Below, in pieces: positions 33,563-45,312 of a stretch of DNA of 64,000 nt. Under the pieces are notes generated by a model that was given only the letters and a program-made list of their open reading frames with translations, made no database searches and was not told the origin of the DNA. Source of the DNA: Chrysoporthe austroafricana (Eukaryota > Ascomycota > Sordariomycetes > Diaporthales > Cryphonectriaceae); contig JYIP02000014.1 in the NCBI GenBank assembly GCA_001051155.2, positions 219,182 through 283,181 on the forward strand. The letters are read 5' to 3'. Each line of letters starts with the position of its first letter. Position 1 is the stretch's first letter. The position numbers and the translations under genes were made by a program.

Positions 33563-36500
33563 ATGGGATCCGTCGGCAACTGGGACGATACTCCATACGG
33601 AAGACGCCTGCTGCCTACACTTATCGACCAGATCGCAACGCAGGATCCGCTACGAGAATGCCTCTCAATCCCTAAGTCGTCTGAGCCTTCGGATGGCTGG
33701 AAGGTGGTCACTTGGAAATCAATGGCCAATGCAGTCAACCGTTGCGCTCACAGGATCGTCGAGCTCTGCGGCAAGCCTGCGGAGGACACCTTTCCCACCA
33801 TTGCCTATATTGGCCCCAATGATGTGCGCTATATTGTCACGATGGTTGCGTCTGTGAAGGCTGGATATAAGGTCAGTGGCGTTGTTTTCCGCGGTTTCGA
33901 AACGACAACTGACGTAAGGCCAGGCCCTGTTCATCTCGCCTCGAAACTCTAAGGAAGGCCAGATCAACCTCTTCAAGCGCACCGACTGCAACATCATAGC
34001 CTTCGCCGGGTCGTCCAGGGGCCTTGTCGAGCCATGGCTTCAGGAGCGGGAGATGCAAGCTATTGAAGTCAGCCCCCTCGAAGCCTGGTTTCCCGAGAAA
34101 GAAGTGCCTCACTTTCCCTACAGCAAGACCTTTAGCCAGGCAGAGTGGGACCCGCTTGTGGTCCTCCACACCAGCGGTAGCACGGGCTTTCCGAAGCCCA
34201 TCATTGTCAGACAGGGCATGCAGGCCTTCAGCGATGCTCTTCCAACCCTCCCGGAGTGGAAGGGACAGAGGCCTGAGCTTCTGGTCTGGGCTCGGGAGAC
34301 CAAGAGGATGTTTACTCCTATGCCCTTATTTCATATGGCCGGCATCCTTTGCACCGTGGCTCTAGTTTTCTACAACAAGACGCCGATAGCCTTGGGGATT
34401 GGCAACCGCCCTATCACTGCCGACCTCGTGATTGAATGTCTGGAAAATGTGGATGTCAACTCCGCGATGCTCGCCCCGGCGATTCTCGAGGACTTGAGCC
34501 AGACGCAGGAGGGCCTCAGCGCGATCACCAAATTGCAATCAGTTGTCTTTGGTGGCGGTAACCTCGCCCGGGAGGCCGGTAACCGCCTGGTCAAGCAAGG
34601 TGTCATATTGCGCAACCTCATCGGAGCTACCGAGTTCGCCCCGTTCCCCACGTACTCAAAGTCTGACCCATACCTTTGGCAGTACTTTCATTATAATCAA
34701 GACGTCTTCGGCTGTGAGTTTCGGAAGTACGCAGGGTACGCTGATGTATACGAACTCGTGATAGTAAGGCAGAAGCAGAACGAGAACCATCCCGGCCTAC
34801 AGGGTGTCTTTTATACATTCCCCGAGCTGAACGAGTGGAGCACGAAGGACCTGTACCGTCCTCACCCGACACTCGCCGATCACTGGATCTACCACGGACG
34901 CGCGGACAATGTTATAGTCTTCAGTAATGGCGAGAAGCTCAATCCTGTGACCATCGAGGAGATCGTTAGTGACCATCTACGCATCAAGGCGGCGATGGTT
35001 GTCGGTGCAGAGCAGTTCCAGGCCGGTCTCATTCTCGAGCCACAGGTACATCCTTCTACGGAGGAGGAGAAGCGGGCCCTCTTGGATAGCGTGTGGCCCT
35101 TGGTGGAGCAAGCCAACGATGAGACAGTCCAGCACGGCCGCATAGCTCGCGATATGGTTATCCTGTCCAACCCTGACAAGCCGTTCCCTCGGGCCGGCAA
35201 GGGAACCGTCCAACGAGTGATGGCGGTTCAGCTCTACAATGACGAGATCCAAGAACTATATGCGAGCAGAGATCACGATTCTCATAAGACCGCTGCCAAG
35301 CTCAAGGTCGAGTCGGAGGAGGCTTTAACCGGGTCTATCGTAGAGGCCTTCCAGAAGTCGCTTCACGTCGATAAGCTAGATTCTGACCTAGACTTCTTCG
35401 CCGCTGGAATCGACTCGCTCAGCGTCATGAACGCAGCTAAGCTTCTTCGTGCTGGGCTCAAGGACAGCGGATATGAGGCTGACGCCCAGACCCTACCCCC
35501 AAGAGCCATCTACACAAACTCCACTCCTCGACGCCTAGCTGCTTACATCTTCAAAACCATTCTTCATGGCCAGAATGGCACCCAGAGTGAGGATGAGCAG
35601 CAGCAGGAGGCCATGCGCACGATTCACAACAAGTACACCCAGAACCTCACCATAGCCAAGCCGAACCGCCCAGAGCCTCGGAACGAGGGCCAAGTTGTCA
35701 TGCTGACCGGCTCGACCGGAATGCTGGGCTCCTATCTGCTCGATCTGATGGGTCGCAACCCGCGCGTTGCCAAGATCATCTGCCTCAACCGCGCCGCAGA
35801 CGGTGGCCGCGTGCAGCAGGTCAAAGCCCTCGCTGATCGCGGCCTGGACCTCAGCATCCTCGACACCAAGGCCGAGTTCCACCATGCCGACCTGTCGAAG
35901 CCGGACCTCGGCCTCGGTCGGGAGGTCTATGCGCGCTTGAAGGCCGAGACCGACCGCGTCATCCACAATGCCTGGCCCGTCAACTTCAACATCCCCATTG
36001 AGTCCTTTGAGCCTTTCCTCGCCGGCGTGCGGTACATCGGGGACTTCGCCGCGACGGCTGACCGGCGCGTTGCTGTCACATTCATCTCATCGATCGCTGT
36101 CGCGGACCGCTGGAACCCACAGAAATATGGTTCAGAGAAGATCCCCGAGCAGCGCTTCGAGGACATGAGCCTGCCCGGCGGTGGTTATGGACGCAGCAAG
36201 ATGGTTGGCAGCCTCATCATCGAGGATGCAGCAGCCAAGGATGCAGGTGACTTCCCCTTCGCCGTTGTGCGAGTCGGACAGGTTGCTGGGCCCGAAGCCG
36301 AGAAGGGCATGTGGAACCGCCAGGAGTGGCTGCCCAGCATCATCGCAAGCAGCTTGTATTTGCATGCGCTGCCGGGAGATCTGGGTTTCATGAACAGGGT
36401 CGACTGGACTCCAGCCGAATGCATTGCCAAGCTCGTCCTCGAGGCTGCTGGTGTCTCGCGGGTGATGGGCAAGGCAGACGATATCAACGGGTACTACCAC

Positions 36501-36830
36501 GGTGTGAATCCTCATGAGGCCAGCTGGGAAGATCTGGCCGTCGCCATTCAGGAGTTCTACGGTAAGGAACGGGTCACTGAGCTGATTCCCTTTAGCGAGT
36601 GGGTTGACCGCTTGGAGCAGACCCAGGCTGACGGCGAGGAGAGCGTCGCTCGCAACCCGGGAGTCAAGCTCATCGACTCGTATAGGGTGATGGCTTCGGC
36701 TCCCGCTACTGGGCTGAAACCCGTCGTCTATGACATGAAGGGGACGGCGGAGAGATGCCCTATCGTGACGGAGATTACAGCCGTCACGCCCGAGATGATG
36801 AAGCACTGGTGCAGACAGTGGGGATTTTGA
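33563..36830 (+). CDS. NRPS-like A-T-R carboxylic acid reductase
   Basis: Exons 33563-33871 and 33924-36830 (52-nt phase 0 intron, branch AACTGACG), 1071 residues. Domain order is adenylation, thiolation (carrier), reductase. Adenylation: VLHTSGSTGFPKPI at about 183-196, YHGRADNVIVFSNGEKLNP and KGTVQRVMAVQLYNDEI. Carrier: FFAAGIDSLSVM, phosphopantetheine Ser at about 601. Reductase: LTGSTGMLGSYLLDLM (NADPH site, about 697), VIHNAWPVNFN, and YGRSK, the Tyr/Lys pair of the SDR fold. There is no condensation domain. Such enzymes activate a carboxylic acid, load it on the carrier and release an aldehyde by NADPH reduction; fungal members mostly use aryl acids. The substrate cannot be read from motifs here. 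Flanked downstream by two flavin monooxygenases. Confidence 0.9.
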
Positions 36831-37539
36831 TTGGCAACCGAATACTTCTGGGCCTAGGAGCGAGAAAGTGTCATAGCCTCATCACTAATGCCATTAAGTA
36901 AACAATGGCTGAATTAACCACTATATAATTAAACCTTCGATCCTATAGACTGAGCATGGTGTATCGACGGCCAGATCCCTAGGTGTTGAACCAGGATTCC
37001 TGTCTGCTAGTATTACACCATGCCATAGTGAAGCGGGATGACCGTCCACGCATACAAACCTGTGAGTAAGTTCTCAACATTGAGGACTGGAGATACACAC
37101 ACACACACTTTTCTTAGCAGACTGGACAACGAAGCTGATGGGGACGAGATGGTGGAGCTTCGCTGGATGAGGCTAGCTCATATCGTCTTCTCCTCTGTTA
37201 GTACCTAATAATGAATTACTGGGTAAATCGGAACCCCTGAACGCATAGCATGAGCGCGGAACAACCGCTAGCATTTCGAGTCCGAGACCATCCGCGGCCG
37301 TCTTACCGCCCGTCTCGGACACGGAACTTTTCATAGTCACGGTCCATGAGGCCATCACGGCCAACATGTCTCTCGGCCCCGAATGTATTATTATTGGCCT
37401 CACTTCTTGTTGTTGTGGGGTGGCCCCTCCACGACCTTAAAAACCCCGAAGTTCCCATCGCTGCTGACGCTGCAAGAGGTCAACTTAACAGACACTTTTA
37501 GTGATTAATTAATGAGGACATAATCAGGTCTTTCTCATC
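36831..37539. other. Intergenic region between reductase and monooxygenase
   Basis: No gene. Holds a short CA repeat near 37095-37107. The start of the monooxygenase at 37540 follows an AT-rich stretch. Confidence 0.5.
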
Positions 37540-38820
37540 ATGACAACAATGTCCAACCTCAAAGTTCTCGTTGTAGGTGCGTCCATCGCTGGGCCGACCA
37601 CAGCCTACTAGCTCGCCAAAGCCGGCGCCCACGTCACCGTCATCGAGCGCTTCCCACGGCTACGCGTAGGCGGTCAGAACGTCGATATCCGCACTGCCGG
37701 CGTCACCATCATGCGGAAGATGGAGGGTATGGAGACCGCCGTCCGCTCTGCGCTGCACAACTTAGACGGCATCAGCTTTGTGCGCAAAGATGGTCGGCCG
37801 TTCGCGGTCATGAAGAGAACTGGAGACCCGGATGCGCAATCCCTCGTGTCCGAGTTCGAGATCTTCCGTGGAGACCTCTCGCGGATCATCTACAACCTAA
37901 CCAAGGACAACGAAAAAATCAAGTACATCTTTGGTGAGCAGGTTGTGTCGACTCAGCACAAGGGTGACAGCGCACCTGTCACGGTCGAGTTCGCGAACGG
38001 GCTGCCGCCATTGGAATTTAACCTCGTCGTGGCCTGTGACGGCGCAACCTCAAGGACGCGAGCGATCGGCTTGGGCTGTGGTGTCCGGGATCACATCGCA
38101 CCCCTGAACAGCTGGGCGGCGTACTTCACAATCAAAGAAGACATCCTGCAGAGGTCAAAGATTGGTAAGGCATACAGTGCTGTTGGTGGCCGCTTCATAG
38201 CCATCGGTCCTGATCCAGCCGGCGGGAGTAAAGTCGTTCTGATGGTAATCAAGCCACGCGACGGTTCCGACGCAACCCTGCCATTCCGAGAGGCCGCCAA
38301 GAAAGGGGACGAAGCGCTCAAATCCTTCGTGAACGATAGGTTCGTTGACGTCGGTTGGAAGCCTGATGAGGTCCTGGCCGGGATGATTAAGTCGGAAGAC
38401 TTTTACGCCTCTGAGATGGTCCAAGTCAAAGTTCCTAGTTTATCCAACGGCCGCTTCGTCTTGGTCGGAGATGCGGGCTACGCACCAGGTCCGACTGGAA
38501 CAGGGACCAGTCTGGCGCTGGCAGGCGCCTATATCCTCGTAGGTGAGATCAGCAAGCAACAGGACGACGTCACTGCAGGCCTCAGGGGTTACGAGGAGCG
38601 GATGAGGCCTATCATTGATGACATGCAGAAGATCCCACCAGGTGTTCCGGGAATGATGGCTCCGCAGACAGCCTGGAGGATTTGGTTGAGAAATACTCTT
38701 TTCATGTTCGTCTCCTGGGCCATGAGATTCAAGGGTCTATTCGCATGGGCAAGCCGACTCTTCGCTAGCTCTTTTGGAAGCGACAAGTACGGCATACTAG
38801 AGTATGAGTGGGAGGGCTGA
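37540..38820 (+). pseudogene. FAD-dependent monooxygenase with one in-frame UAG
   Basis: From ATG 37540 the frame runs to TGA at 38820 (426 codons) except for one TAG at 37609-37611. The protein is a group A aromatic-type flavin monooxygenase: LKVLVVGASIAGPTTAY (FAD Rossmann GxGxxG-like), LVSEFEIFRGDLSRI, LVVACDGATSRTR (DG motif) and FVLVGDAGYAPGPTGTG (GD motif). The stop sits right after GPTTAY and before LAKAGAHVTVIER, where relatives usually have Trp; TGG to TAG explains it by one base change. Everything downstream is intact and in frame for about 400 codons, so decay is recent or the stop is bypassed. A 39-nt GT-AG segment (37572-37611) spans the stop but would delete the FAD loop. It could be a pseudogene, a sequence error or an edited gene. 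Confidence 0.8.
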
Positions 38821-40853
38821 GGTTCTGCACACAAGGATGATTCCGAACTGGAGTATTCGATTGGGCATAATCAACGCGTAGTCAAAATGAATTGTGAAGG
38901 TGATTTAAAGCATCGTGCATGAGCCCCCTCCACTAATTTTTAGCAGCGATCCATTCTATTTGCCCCAAAACACGTTCTCCTGACCAATCCTTCAACTTCT
39001 AGCCAGCATTTTCTTAGCCCACCCATATCCTCATTCAAGAAAACTCATCATTTATTTACAATCTGCTTTCAATATCCGATTTTGAGTTTTGCAATGTCAC
39101 ATCGATCAGCACGAGCAACAGAGTCAGTTCAAAGTATTGCCTTCGTGGGACATGGACGCAAACTACACAAGGTTAGTCAACCGCATAGCACTTTGCGGTG
39201 CGGTCTCCGGATGTTATTGTCTCCCCTGTCTACCACCGAACTCTAGAACTTTTTGATTCAAAGCTTTGGTATTAAGCAGATCTTTGTGTGTGAAGTGGCT
39301 CGTGAGAGCGTTCTGAGTCGCCTTAAGGCGGGCGATTAGCATTGGTGCCTTTCACTACATCCAGCATTTCCGTAGCCATTCCGTACTACGTGGATCATCC
39401 AGCGGAGAGAGAATGGCGTATTGCTCACGTCTCGATCTATTCCGTCCCGCCAGCAGGCGTTCCGCAGGCGGACCGCTTGCCCTGGACCTCCCTCCCATCG
39501 CTCGATGCGGGACCACCTTCCTCTTCTGCATTACATTCTACATATTTTCTGTATGACAAGCCATTACATACCTTTTGGCTGTAGGTCGGCGGCTTTGACA
39601 TGGGCTTCAGGGCCTATTTCGACTCCCTGGCCTTCTGCCACTTAGGACGTAATGTCTGTTTATATCTCGCTATCGAAATCCATAACAGCAAAATTTAGCT
39701 ATCCGATGAAGCACTTATCAAGATCATCAGTGCTAGGCCTACGGCTCTTCTCAATCGCTTCTTCCTGCACACGAGCGCGCCGGCCAAAAGTCCCGCCGCT
39801 GCGACTGCGGAGACATCACTGTTTGCGATATTGCAGCGCGGGGGGAAGGGGAAAATATCTGTTGAAAGATAGTGCTCGCTAATAACAATGTGGGTTTGCT
39901 TGTCATGCAACCCAACAATGTCAACGACCTCGCCTTCTATAGCCTCTCTATTTCGCCCACAAATTTAATATCTACCTGATCAAGCTCGCCGCTCCTGCGT
40001 AGGAGACTCAAAATTACCAATCGCAGCAGCAACAGAAGGCTTCTTACAGCGCCTTTCAAACACGTATAGGTAGCTATACTGCTTCAAATATCGTACCGGC
40101 TCGTAGGGCCGGCTGTAGCACTTCGAGCAAGCACACTGCGTTCATGGAAAAGGAGCCCCGAGATAATCATTATACGGGTGTTCCCACTTGCTAGCGTGGC
40201 TGCGAGGTAATGTATCTACGTAAGGGCGAGGCCTTCGGGCTGCAGGAGCTAGGCATTTCGTTCGATTGGTGTAACGGTATCCAGACGTGGGCGCTTCAGG
40301 TATATAGCACCGCCATGTCTAAGCAGTCTCTTAGTAGGAGCCGGGGGGGGGGGCAGGAACCTATTTAGGTAGTCAGAGTAACGCAGGCGCTATCTGCCGG
40401 TTACAAGATGCTATGCGGTACTGCTATCTCCTGAAAGGTTGAGTAATATACAAACATAAAATAAGATTGATAATATTGACTGCCGTTCACTTTCACCCTA
40501 AAGGTTCTGCTATGGTATGAAGAGGAGAAAGTAGATAATGATTGCTCTTTTTCTTTTTTTTCCTTTCTTCCTTTTTTTTTCTCTTTTGAATTTCGCTCCC
40601 CCCCTCCTCGAAAATGGGAAAAGAAAAAGGAAATAATTATAAAGAAAGAAATAAGAGATAGGAAAAGGACGAAAGAAAAGCTACCTAAGTAGTTCGTCCT
40701 CAAGACCAAAGGTAAAGGCTTCGACAAAGACGTCGTATTCTGGTCTAAGAAGTAGAATCGCGGAGTAGGTATCAACACTCTCCCGTTAGAGATCCTCGAG
40801 GAATGTGGTCTTGTAAGCGTTGGCCACTTGGAGGACACAAGTCAATAATCCGA
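38821..40853. other. AT-rich region between two monooxygenase genes
   Basis: No supported gene. 39070-39170 has a short open stretch that I cannot place. The last part contains a strand-asymmetric tract (separate entry). Confidence 0.5.
40545..40680. repeat. Pyrimidine-rich then purine-rich tract
   Basis: The plus strand reads about 60 bases of almost pure T/C (TTTTTCTTTTTTTTCC-like), then about 20 mixed bases including C-runs, then about 70 bases mostly A/G (AAAAGAAAAAGGAAAT-like). The halves are imperfectly complementary and could fold back. Confidence 0.7.
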
Positions 40854-42554
40854 CTAGGACCAGTCCCCAGCAAATTTGAGCTTCTTGCCCTCGGCTAGTG
40901 TATCGTAGAGCTCTTGAAGGGTCCACGGCTTATGAGTGTACCCAGGCGGAATATTGGTGTTCTGGAACGGCGTCCCGTCCACAAGGTGACGGAACGCATT
41001 GCCGTAGTTGAGATAGGCATAGCGCTCTGGGTTGTGGCCAAAAACCCACCACCCATATTCAGGCCTATAGTCTTTGGGATCTTGAAGAGCGTTCGTTCCC
41101 CACTCGGGTTTGAGGAAGTGGCTTTGGTTGATGAATCCCATGAGTTGACAACAGGAGACACGTTCGAATCTGAGAAATCAGTCAGTCTATCGTGTGGTGG
41201 AAAGTGTGAGGGCTCGATAGTATTGATTGACTGACCTTAGCTTGTTGTGGACTTTGGACCACATGCCAGTCTTCAAATTACCACCAAGCTGTAAACAAGT
41301 GGCTATAGAGATGGCGTCCTCCAAGCCTTGGTTTACGCCGCTACCTGAAGACGGCACGAAAGTGTGAGCACTATCCCCTGCTTGAACCACACGACCCAGC
41401 GGTGAAGTCCAGTTCGGCTGTGGGTTTCGCCAAAGCAACTTCCAATCGACAACGGTATCCGGAGGCGCAGTTTTAACAAGCTTTTTGACAATATCGGGAA
41501 CATTCGGGAAGCCGCACAAAAAGTCAGCGACTTGTCCGCCAGTGACGAAATTATGCCATGATTCCTTCGACGTGCCGACAGTATCCTAATATTTGAATTT
41601 CGTCAGCCTGTGCCATGGTATTTTGGACGGACTCTTGCTCATATTAGAGGACTTGGAGTAGGGGAAATAACTCACCTTGTGTGTACAATACCACTGCATC
41701 TCCTTTGGAAACCTCGCTATTGCAATGGAGAGGTTATCACCCTTCCACATTTCAAAGTGTCCGCATCCATTTTCGAGCAGCGGGAAGCGTTCCGCCAACT
41801 CAGGATCCGAGGTGACGTGTTCGATTGGATATGAGGCTCTGAAGATGGAGTGGGCACTGCTCATGGCTCTGACATCGTGGCCGGTGATCAGCTTGTGGGA
41901 TTTTGTGCCAACACCATCAGCAGCTACGACAACATCTGCTGACAGTTTCGTACCATCCTCGAGGACTACTCCAGCATTCTCCTCGTTTTCGAAGTAATCG
42001 ACCACTCGCTTGCCGAAACACACTTCTATGCCTAGTTTCTGAGCCTGGGACAACATAGAGGCTGCGAAAAGTGGCCGATTGATCCGATAGACCCTGCTCG
42101 GACCCGCGTTACCATCATCGTCTAGCCTCCCGTTACCTATTGCTTGAGGATCGAATGGCTCAGGGCCAGCAATCTTCTCTCCTGTAATTTTGTAGTAGGA
42201 GATGAGCAAATCGACCGAGTCTTGCTTGATTGCTTCAAAGAGGGCCGGCCATGACCTCTCGATGTGGTGTGCAGCGACGGTGAATGAGTCACCTATCACC
42301 ATAGTCTGTCAGATCATAATGTGTTTGGAGTAAAAGCTACAAAGTCAATGTATCATACCTGCAGAGCTTGGAGTAGGACTTCGTTCAAGGACGCCCACAA
42401 CGGTGTGCCCTTTGCGCCAACACTCAAGCGCCGTATACAAGCCCACTGGCCCAGCGCCCACCACTAGCACCTTTATTCCAGTCCAAGGGTGTCGGTGGAG
42501 ATCTGCAGCCTCGTTGAGTTGATGCGTGGCATTGTATTCAGTGAAGAAAGACAT
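40854..42554 (-). CDS. FAD-dependent monooxygenase (aromatic hydroxylase type)
   Basis: Four exons (minus strand): 42554-42359, 42292-41676, 41585-41236 and 41169-40854, 492 residues; introns 66, 90 and 66 nt with consistent phases. Seen: KVLVVGAGPVGLYTALECW (FAD-binding GxGxxG, about 29-46), ADVVVAADGVGTKSH (DG motif) and VVQAGDSAHTFVPSSGSGVN (GD motif). These are the marks of flavin monooxygenases that hydroxylate or oxidatively cleave aromatic or related substrates with NADPH and O2. There is no signal peptide, so it is probably cytosolic. The first in-frame ATG is at 42554; the longer open frame upstream has no ATG that I favour. It lies tail-to-tail with the damaged monooxygenase, about 2 kb away, and is not its close duplicate. 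Exon 2's acceptor (GATAG) was selected because the others create stops. Confidence 0.86.
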
Positions 42555-43545
42555 TGCAGGCGGAGAGTGATTTTGCTGAATCTTTCTCTGAAGGGACCCT
42601 TTATGAAATGCTTGGATATTCTTGATATGTCTGATTTCACCTGCTGTCGGTACTGCTAATATAATAAATTCTTCTTGATTACTGCGATTGCCGACCATGT
42701 TCTATACATATATACAATTGCAAGCCCTCGGGATCGGACTTACTCGGCTTGTCCGGCTGATAACTGAGCTTGGCCGCAATGGCCTTCCTCCGCGGACGTC
42801 GGGCTATCCGAAAACATTTTGCCCGCGGAAGTCAGGGATGTGCCCCCCCTCCCAGAAGCGCTGGAATATCACACTGAAGAGGATGCCGATTTCCTAGAAC
42901 GCGTATACCACACTAAAAATGGCACCACTACGCTCATACCATATCCATGTAACACAATACCGTATGCTGGCGGTGCTCCACTGAACTCAAAAACGGATCA
43001 GATCCTTGCCTGCGAGGCGCATTAATTACCATCAAAATTATGCCCTGTCACATTCTCGCTACGCCGCGGAATTCGCGCAAGTCGTAACATGACCCGCGGT
43101 CTCCGCGATGGCTAATCGGCCTCGGCGTTGTCCATTCCAAGCTCGACACCAAACACGCCCTTACACAAGTTTTACGGTTGGTGCACTCGTCGCTCGAGCG
43201 CCGCAGCAACTGCCAGACCTTATAGTGGGGACCAAAACAGCCTCGAAAGTAAGTCAAGACTGGTACTTGGAGCTTGATAATGTCTCGTTATCGTTTAAAG
43301 CCATTGGCATTAAGAATGATAGACGGTTGCTGTTGCTCTCTTATTAATCGGAAGTTCACTCATGATGCCTGCAATTAGATTTCCTCGACATGGCGAGGCA
43401 AGATAATAACAGAACGAAGCAGACACGTCGCCTCGGGTCACTCCGAGGCTTTAATCAATCTATTAGATCGATATAAAGAAGCACACCACTATCCATGAGC
43501 CTGCGTTATTACTTCACTGGCGAAGGCTAGTTCCTCGTAGTAGGC
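42555..43545. other. Intergenic region, no supported gene
   Basis: Short frames on both strands without motifs; likely promoter sequence for the minus-strand monooxygenase near 42560-42800. Confidence 0.45.
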
Positions 43546-44213
43546 CTAACGTCTCTCGGCCGCCAGCTCCTCGGATGAAGTAGGAGGTTTCTCCTCTGCA
43601 CCAGTCCAGTTAACACCACCCTCAATGTTGCCGCTCATGCCTTTCTGACCTTTCAGTTCCCTAGCACTGCCGTCGATGTCATCACCTAGTGCTCTCACTT
43701 TCCTGTCGACACTGCCGTCGCCGGTCTCGACACCGGTATGACCACCCGCTGTACGGCCCTCGAGACCTGTGCGGTCTTTCTTCTTAGATCCATGCTGCTC
43801 AGTTCCTGTCTGGCCTTGCATAGGCTTTCCGAACTCGGTAGCATTGTAGACTCCACAAGATGTGGCACCAGGCATATCCAACGGATCGATACGGGCACTC
43901 GGGTCGATGTCGGGGTTCAGTGCTTGGCCTGGGATTGCTGGGCGTGTCTCTGGCTGAAACGTATCTTCTCGAGGAGCGGTTCCTGGTGTGGACGTCTGCG
44001 CAGAGAACTCTGGGGCCGCATCATTGCCGACCTTGGTGCCTGGTTTATGCTGCAGCGGGTACAGTTAATTATCTAGGACCCTGAATAGAATTCTTGGCCG
44101 ATGCGGAAGGCAGATTGGACATACACCTTTGGTGGTCAAGGGCTCAGAGCCGGTACTCTGCTTGAGAATTCGCCTTGGTTGATCATGGCCTCAGTACTTT
44201 GCGAAGCAGACAT
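43546..44213 (-). CDS. Small hydrophilic protein with apparent frameshift
   Basis: Exons 44213-44125 and 44049-43546 (75-nt intron, donor GTATGT), about 196 residues if the frame is repaired. The second exon encodes a Gly/Thr/Asp-rich hydrophilic protein (GHKPGTKVGNDAAPEFSAQT, QGQTGTEQHGSKKKDRTGLE, SAEELAAERR-like end), resembling small fungal stress-type proteins; function unknown. Exon 1 starts ATG at 44213 with MSASQSTEAMINQGEFSS, but to reach TGSEPLTTKG in front of the donor the frame must shift by two bases near 44156-44160, where CAGAGT may be CAGT with a duplicated AG. Alternatively an unseen upstream exon supplies the start. No signal peptide or membrane helix is present. Confidence 0.55.
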
Positions 44214-45312
44214 CGTGTAATTTTATCGGTATTAACGTTCGGTCAAGAGTAGAATCTGGTCGAAATAAAACTTTGTCGAGGTTTTTGCAATGTGAATGAC
44301 AACTGCTGCGTGATCTGGAATTGCGTGTGTATATTACAGGAGGATTTCGGAGCGCTGTAGATTACGCTCAAATACCTGGTGTGGTTGTGTGATATCCGCC
44401 GTAATTATGATGTCAAACTGACCTAACCACTGCAGACGCACACGGCATCATAATTGCAGCCAAGCGCCCGAGATTAGCGGGGCCTTTAGCCCGAGAAGTA
44501 CTCGTTGAGATATTTGCCTCCAGGTACCAGCCTAGAGATCTGCTAATTACAAGATCAGACAAAACGTAGCTATTTCGCGATTGTTGGGCCAGCGTCATCG
44601 CTTTGGCTCTGCAACCACTCGTGCGGGGTTTGTCTGCTCCGCAACATGGTGGGTCTTCCTCGGTATTGGTCCTGTCCGCGCGACTTGGTCTTCTTTGACT
44701 GTGCTTTGCATGTAATACTGCGCAGTTTTCGGGGCCATGCAGCATATAGACCGAAGGTCATTCCCGGTCAGCTGGGAGTGGCCAGTGCTTTTGAGCTGCA
44801 TATAGGAAATGTGGACGAAGTTCGCATTTTACTGATGTGTGAGGCCTGTTCATACCGTTCCCAGAATAGAAGCCTACTACTCTTCTTCACTCGAGATTGA
44901 CTGTGGCTCGAGCCCGAAGCGTCGTCAGTGAAGATCCTGAGTAAACAAGATGGACTGGGCGATAAAAAAGGCATATATAGACTATGAACGTGATGAGTAG
45001 CCATATTAACCCTCGGATGAAAGAGGGTACCCGCATGGCTGAGCTTACTAAACGTAGACCCCGGACATTTTCTCCGCATCACGACATTACGTCTACCCCG
45101 ATCCCTCACTGTTTCTGCGTGCGGTGTTGCGATATCACCGTCAGACTTTGGCCTTCTCGTGGTTTGAAGACTATGGTGCAATGACTGGCTGGTTCTAATG
45201 TCGTCACAGCGGACGAGCTTACCTCTAGCTAGACCACCCGCCCTGGGAGCATGGACATTCCGCATCGAATATCTACTTTTGAGCTCAACCCCCCCCCCCA
45301 AAAGGCAACATT
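44214..45312. other. Intergenic region, no supported gene
   Basis: Divergent region between the small hydrophilic gene and the GH5 gene. A minus-strand frame at 44768-45301 lacks motifs. A C-run lies just upstream of the GH5 start, near 45290. Confidence 0.5.

Noticed and set aside
36132..36806. 224-codon minus-strand frame inside the reductase
   Set aside because: Antisense shadow of the reductase domain coding strand.
37572..37611. Short GT-AG intron removing the UAG in the flavin monooxygenase
   Set aside because: About 39 nt is below the usual minimum and removal would delete the FAD-binding loop.
44768..45301. 177-codon minus-strand frame upstream of the GH5 gene
   Set aside because: No motifs, Arg/Ser-rich composition, and it overlaps the GH5 promoter.
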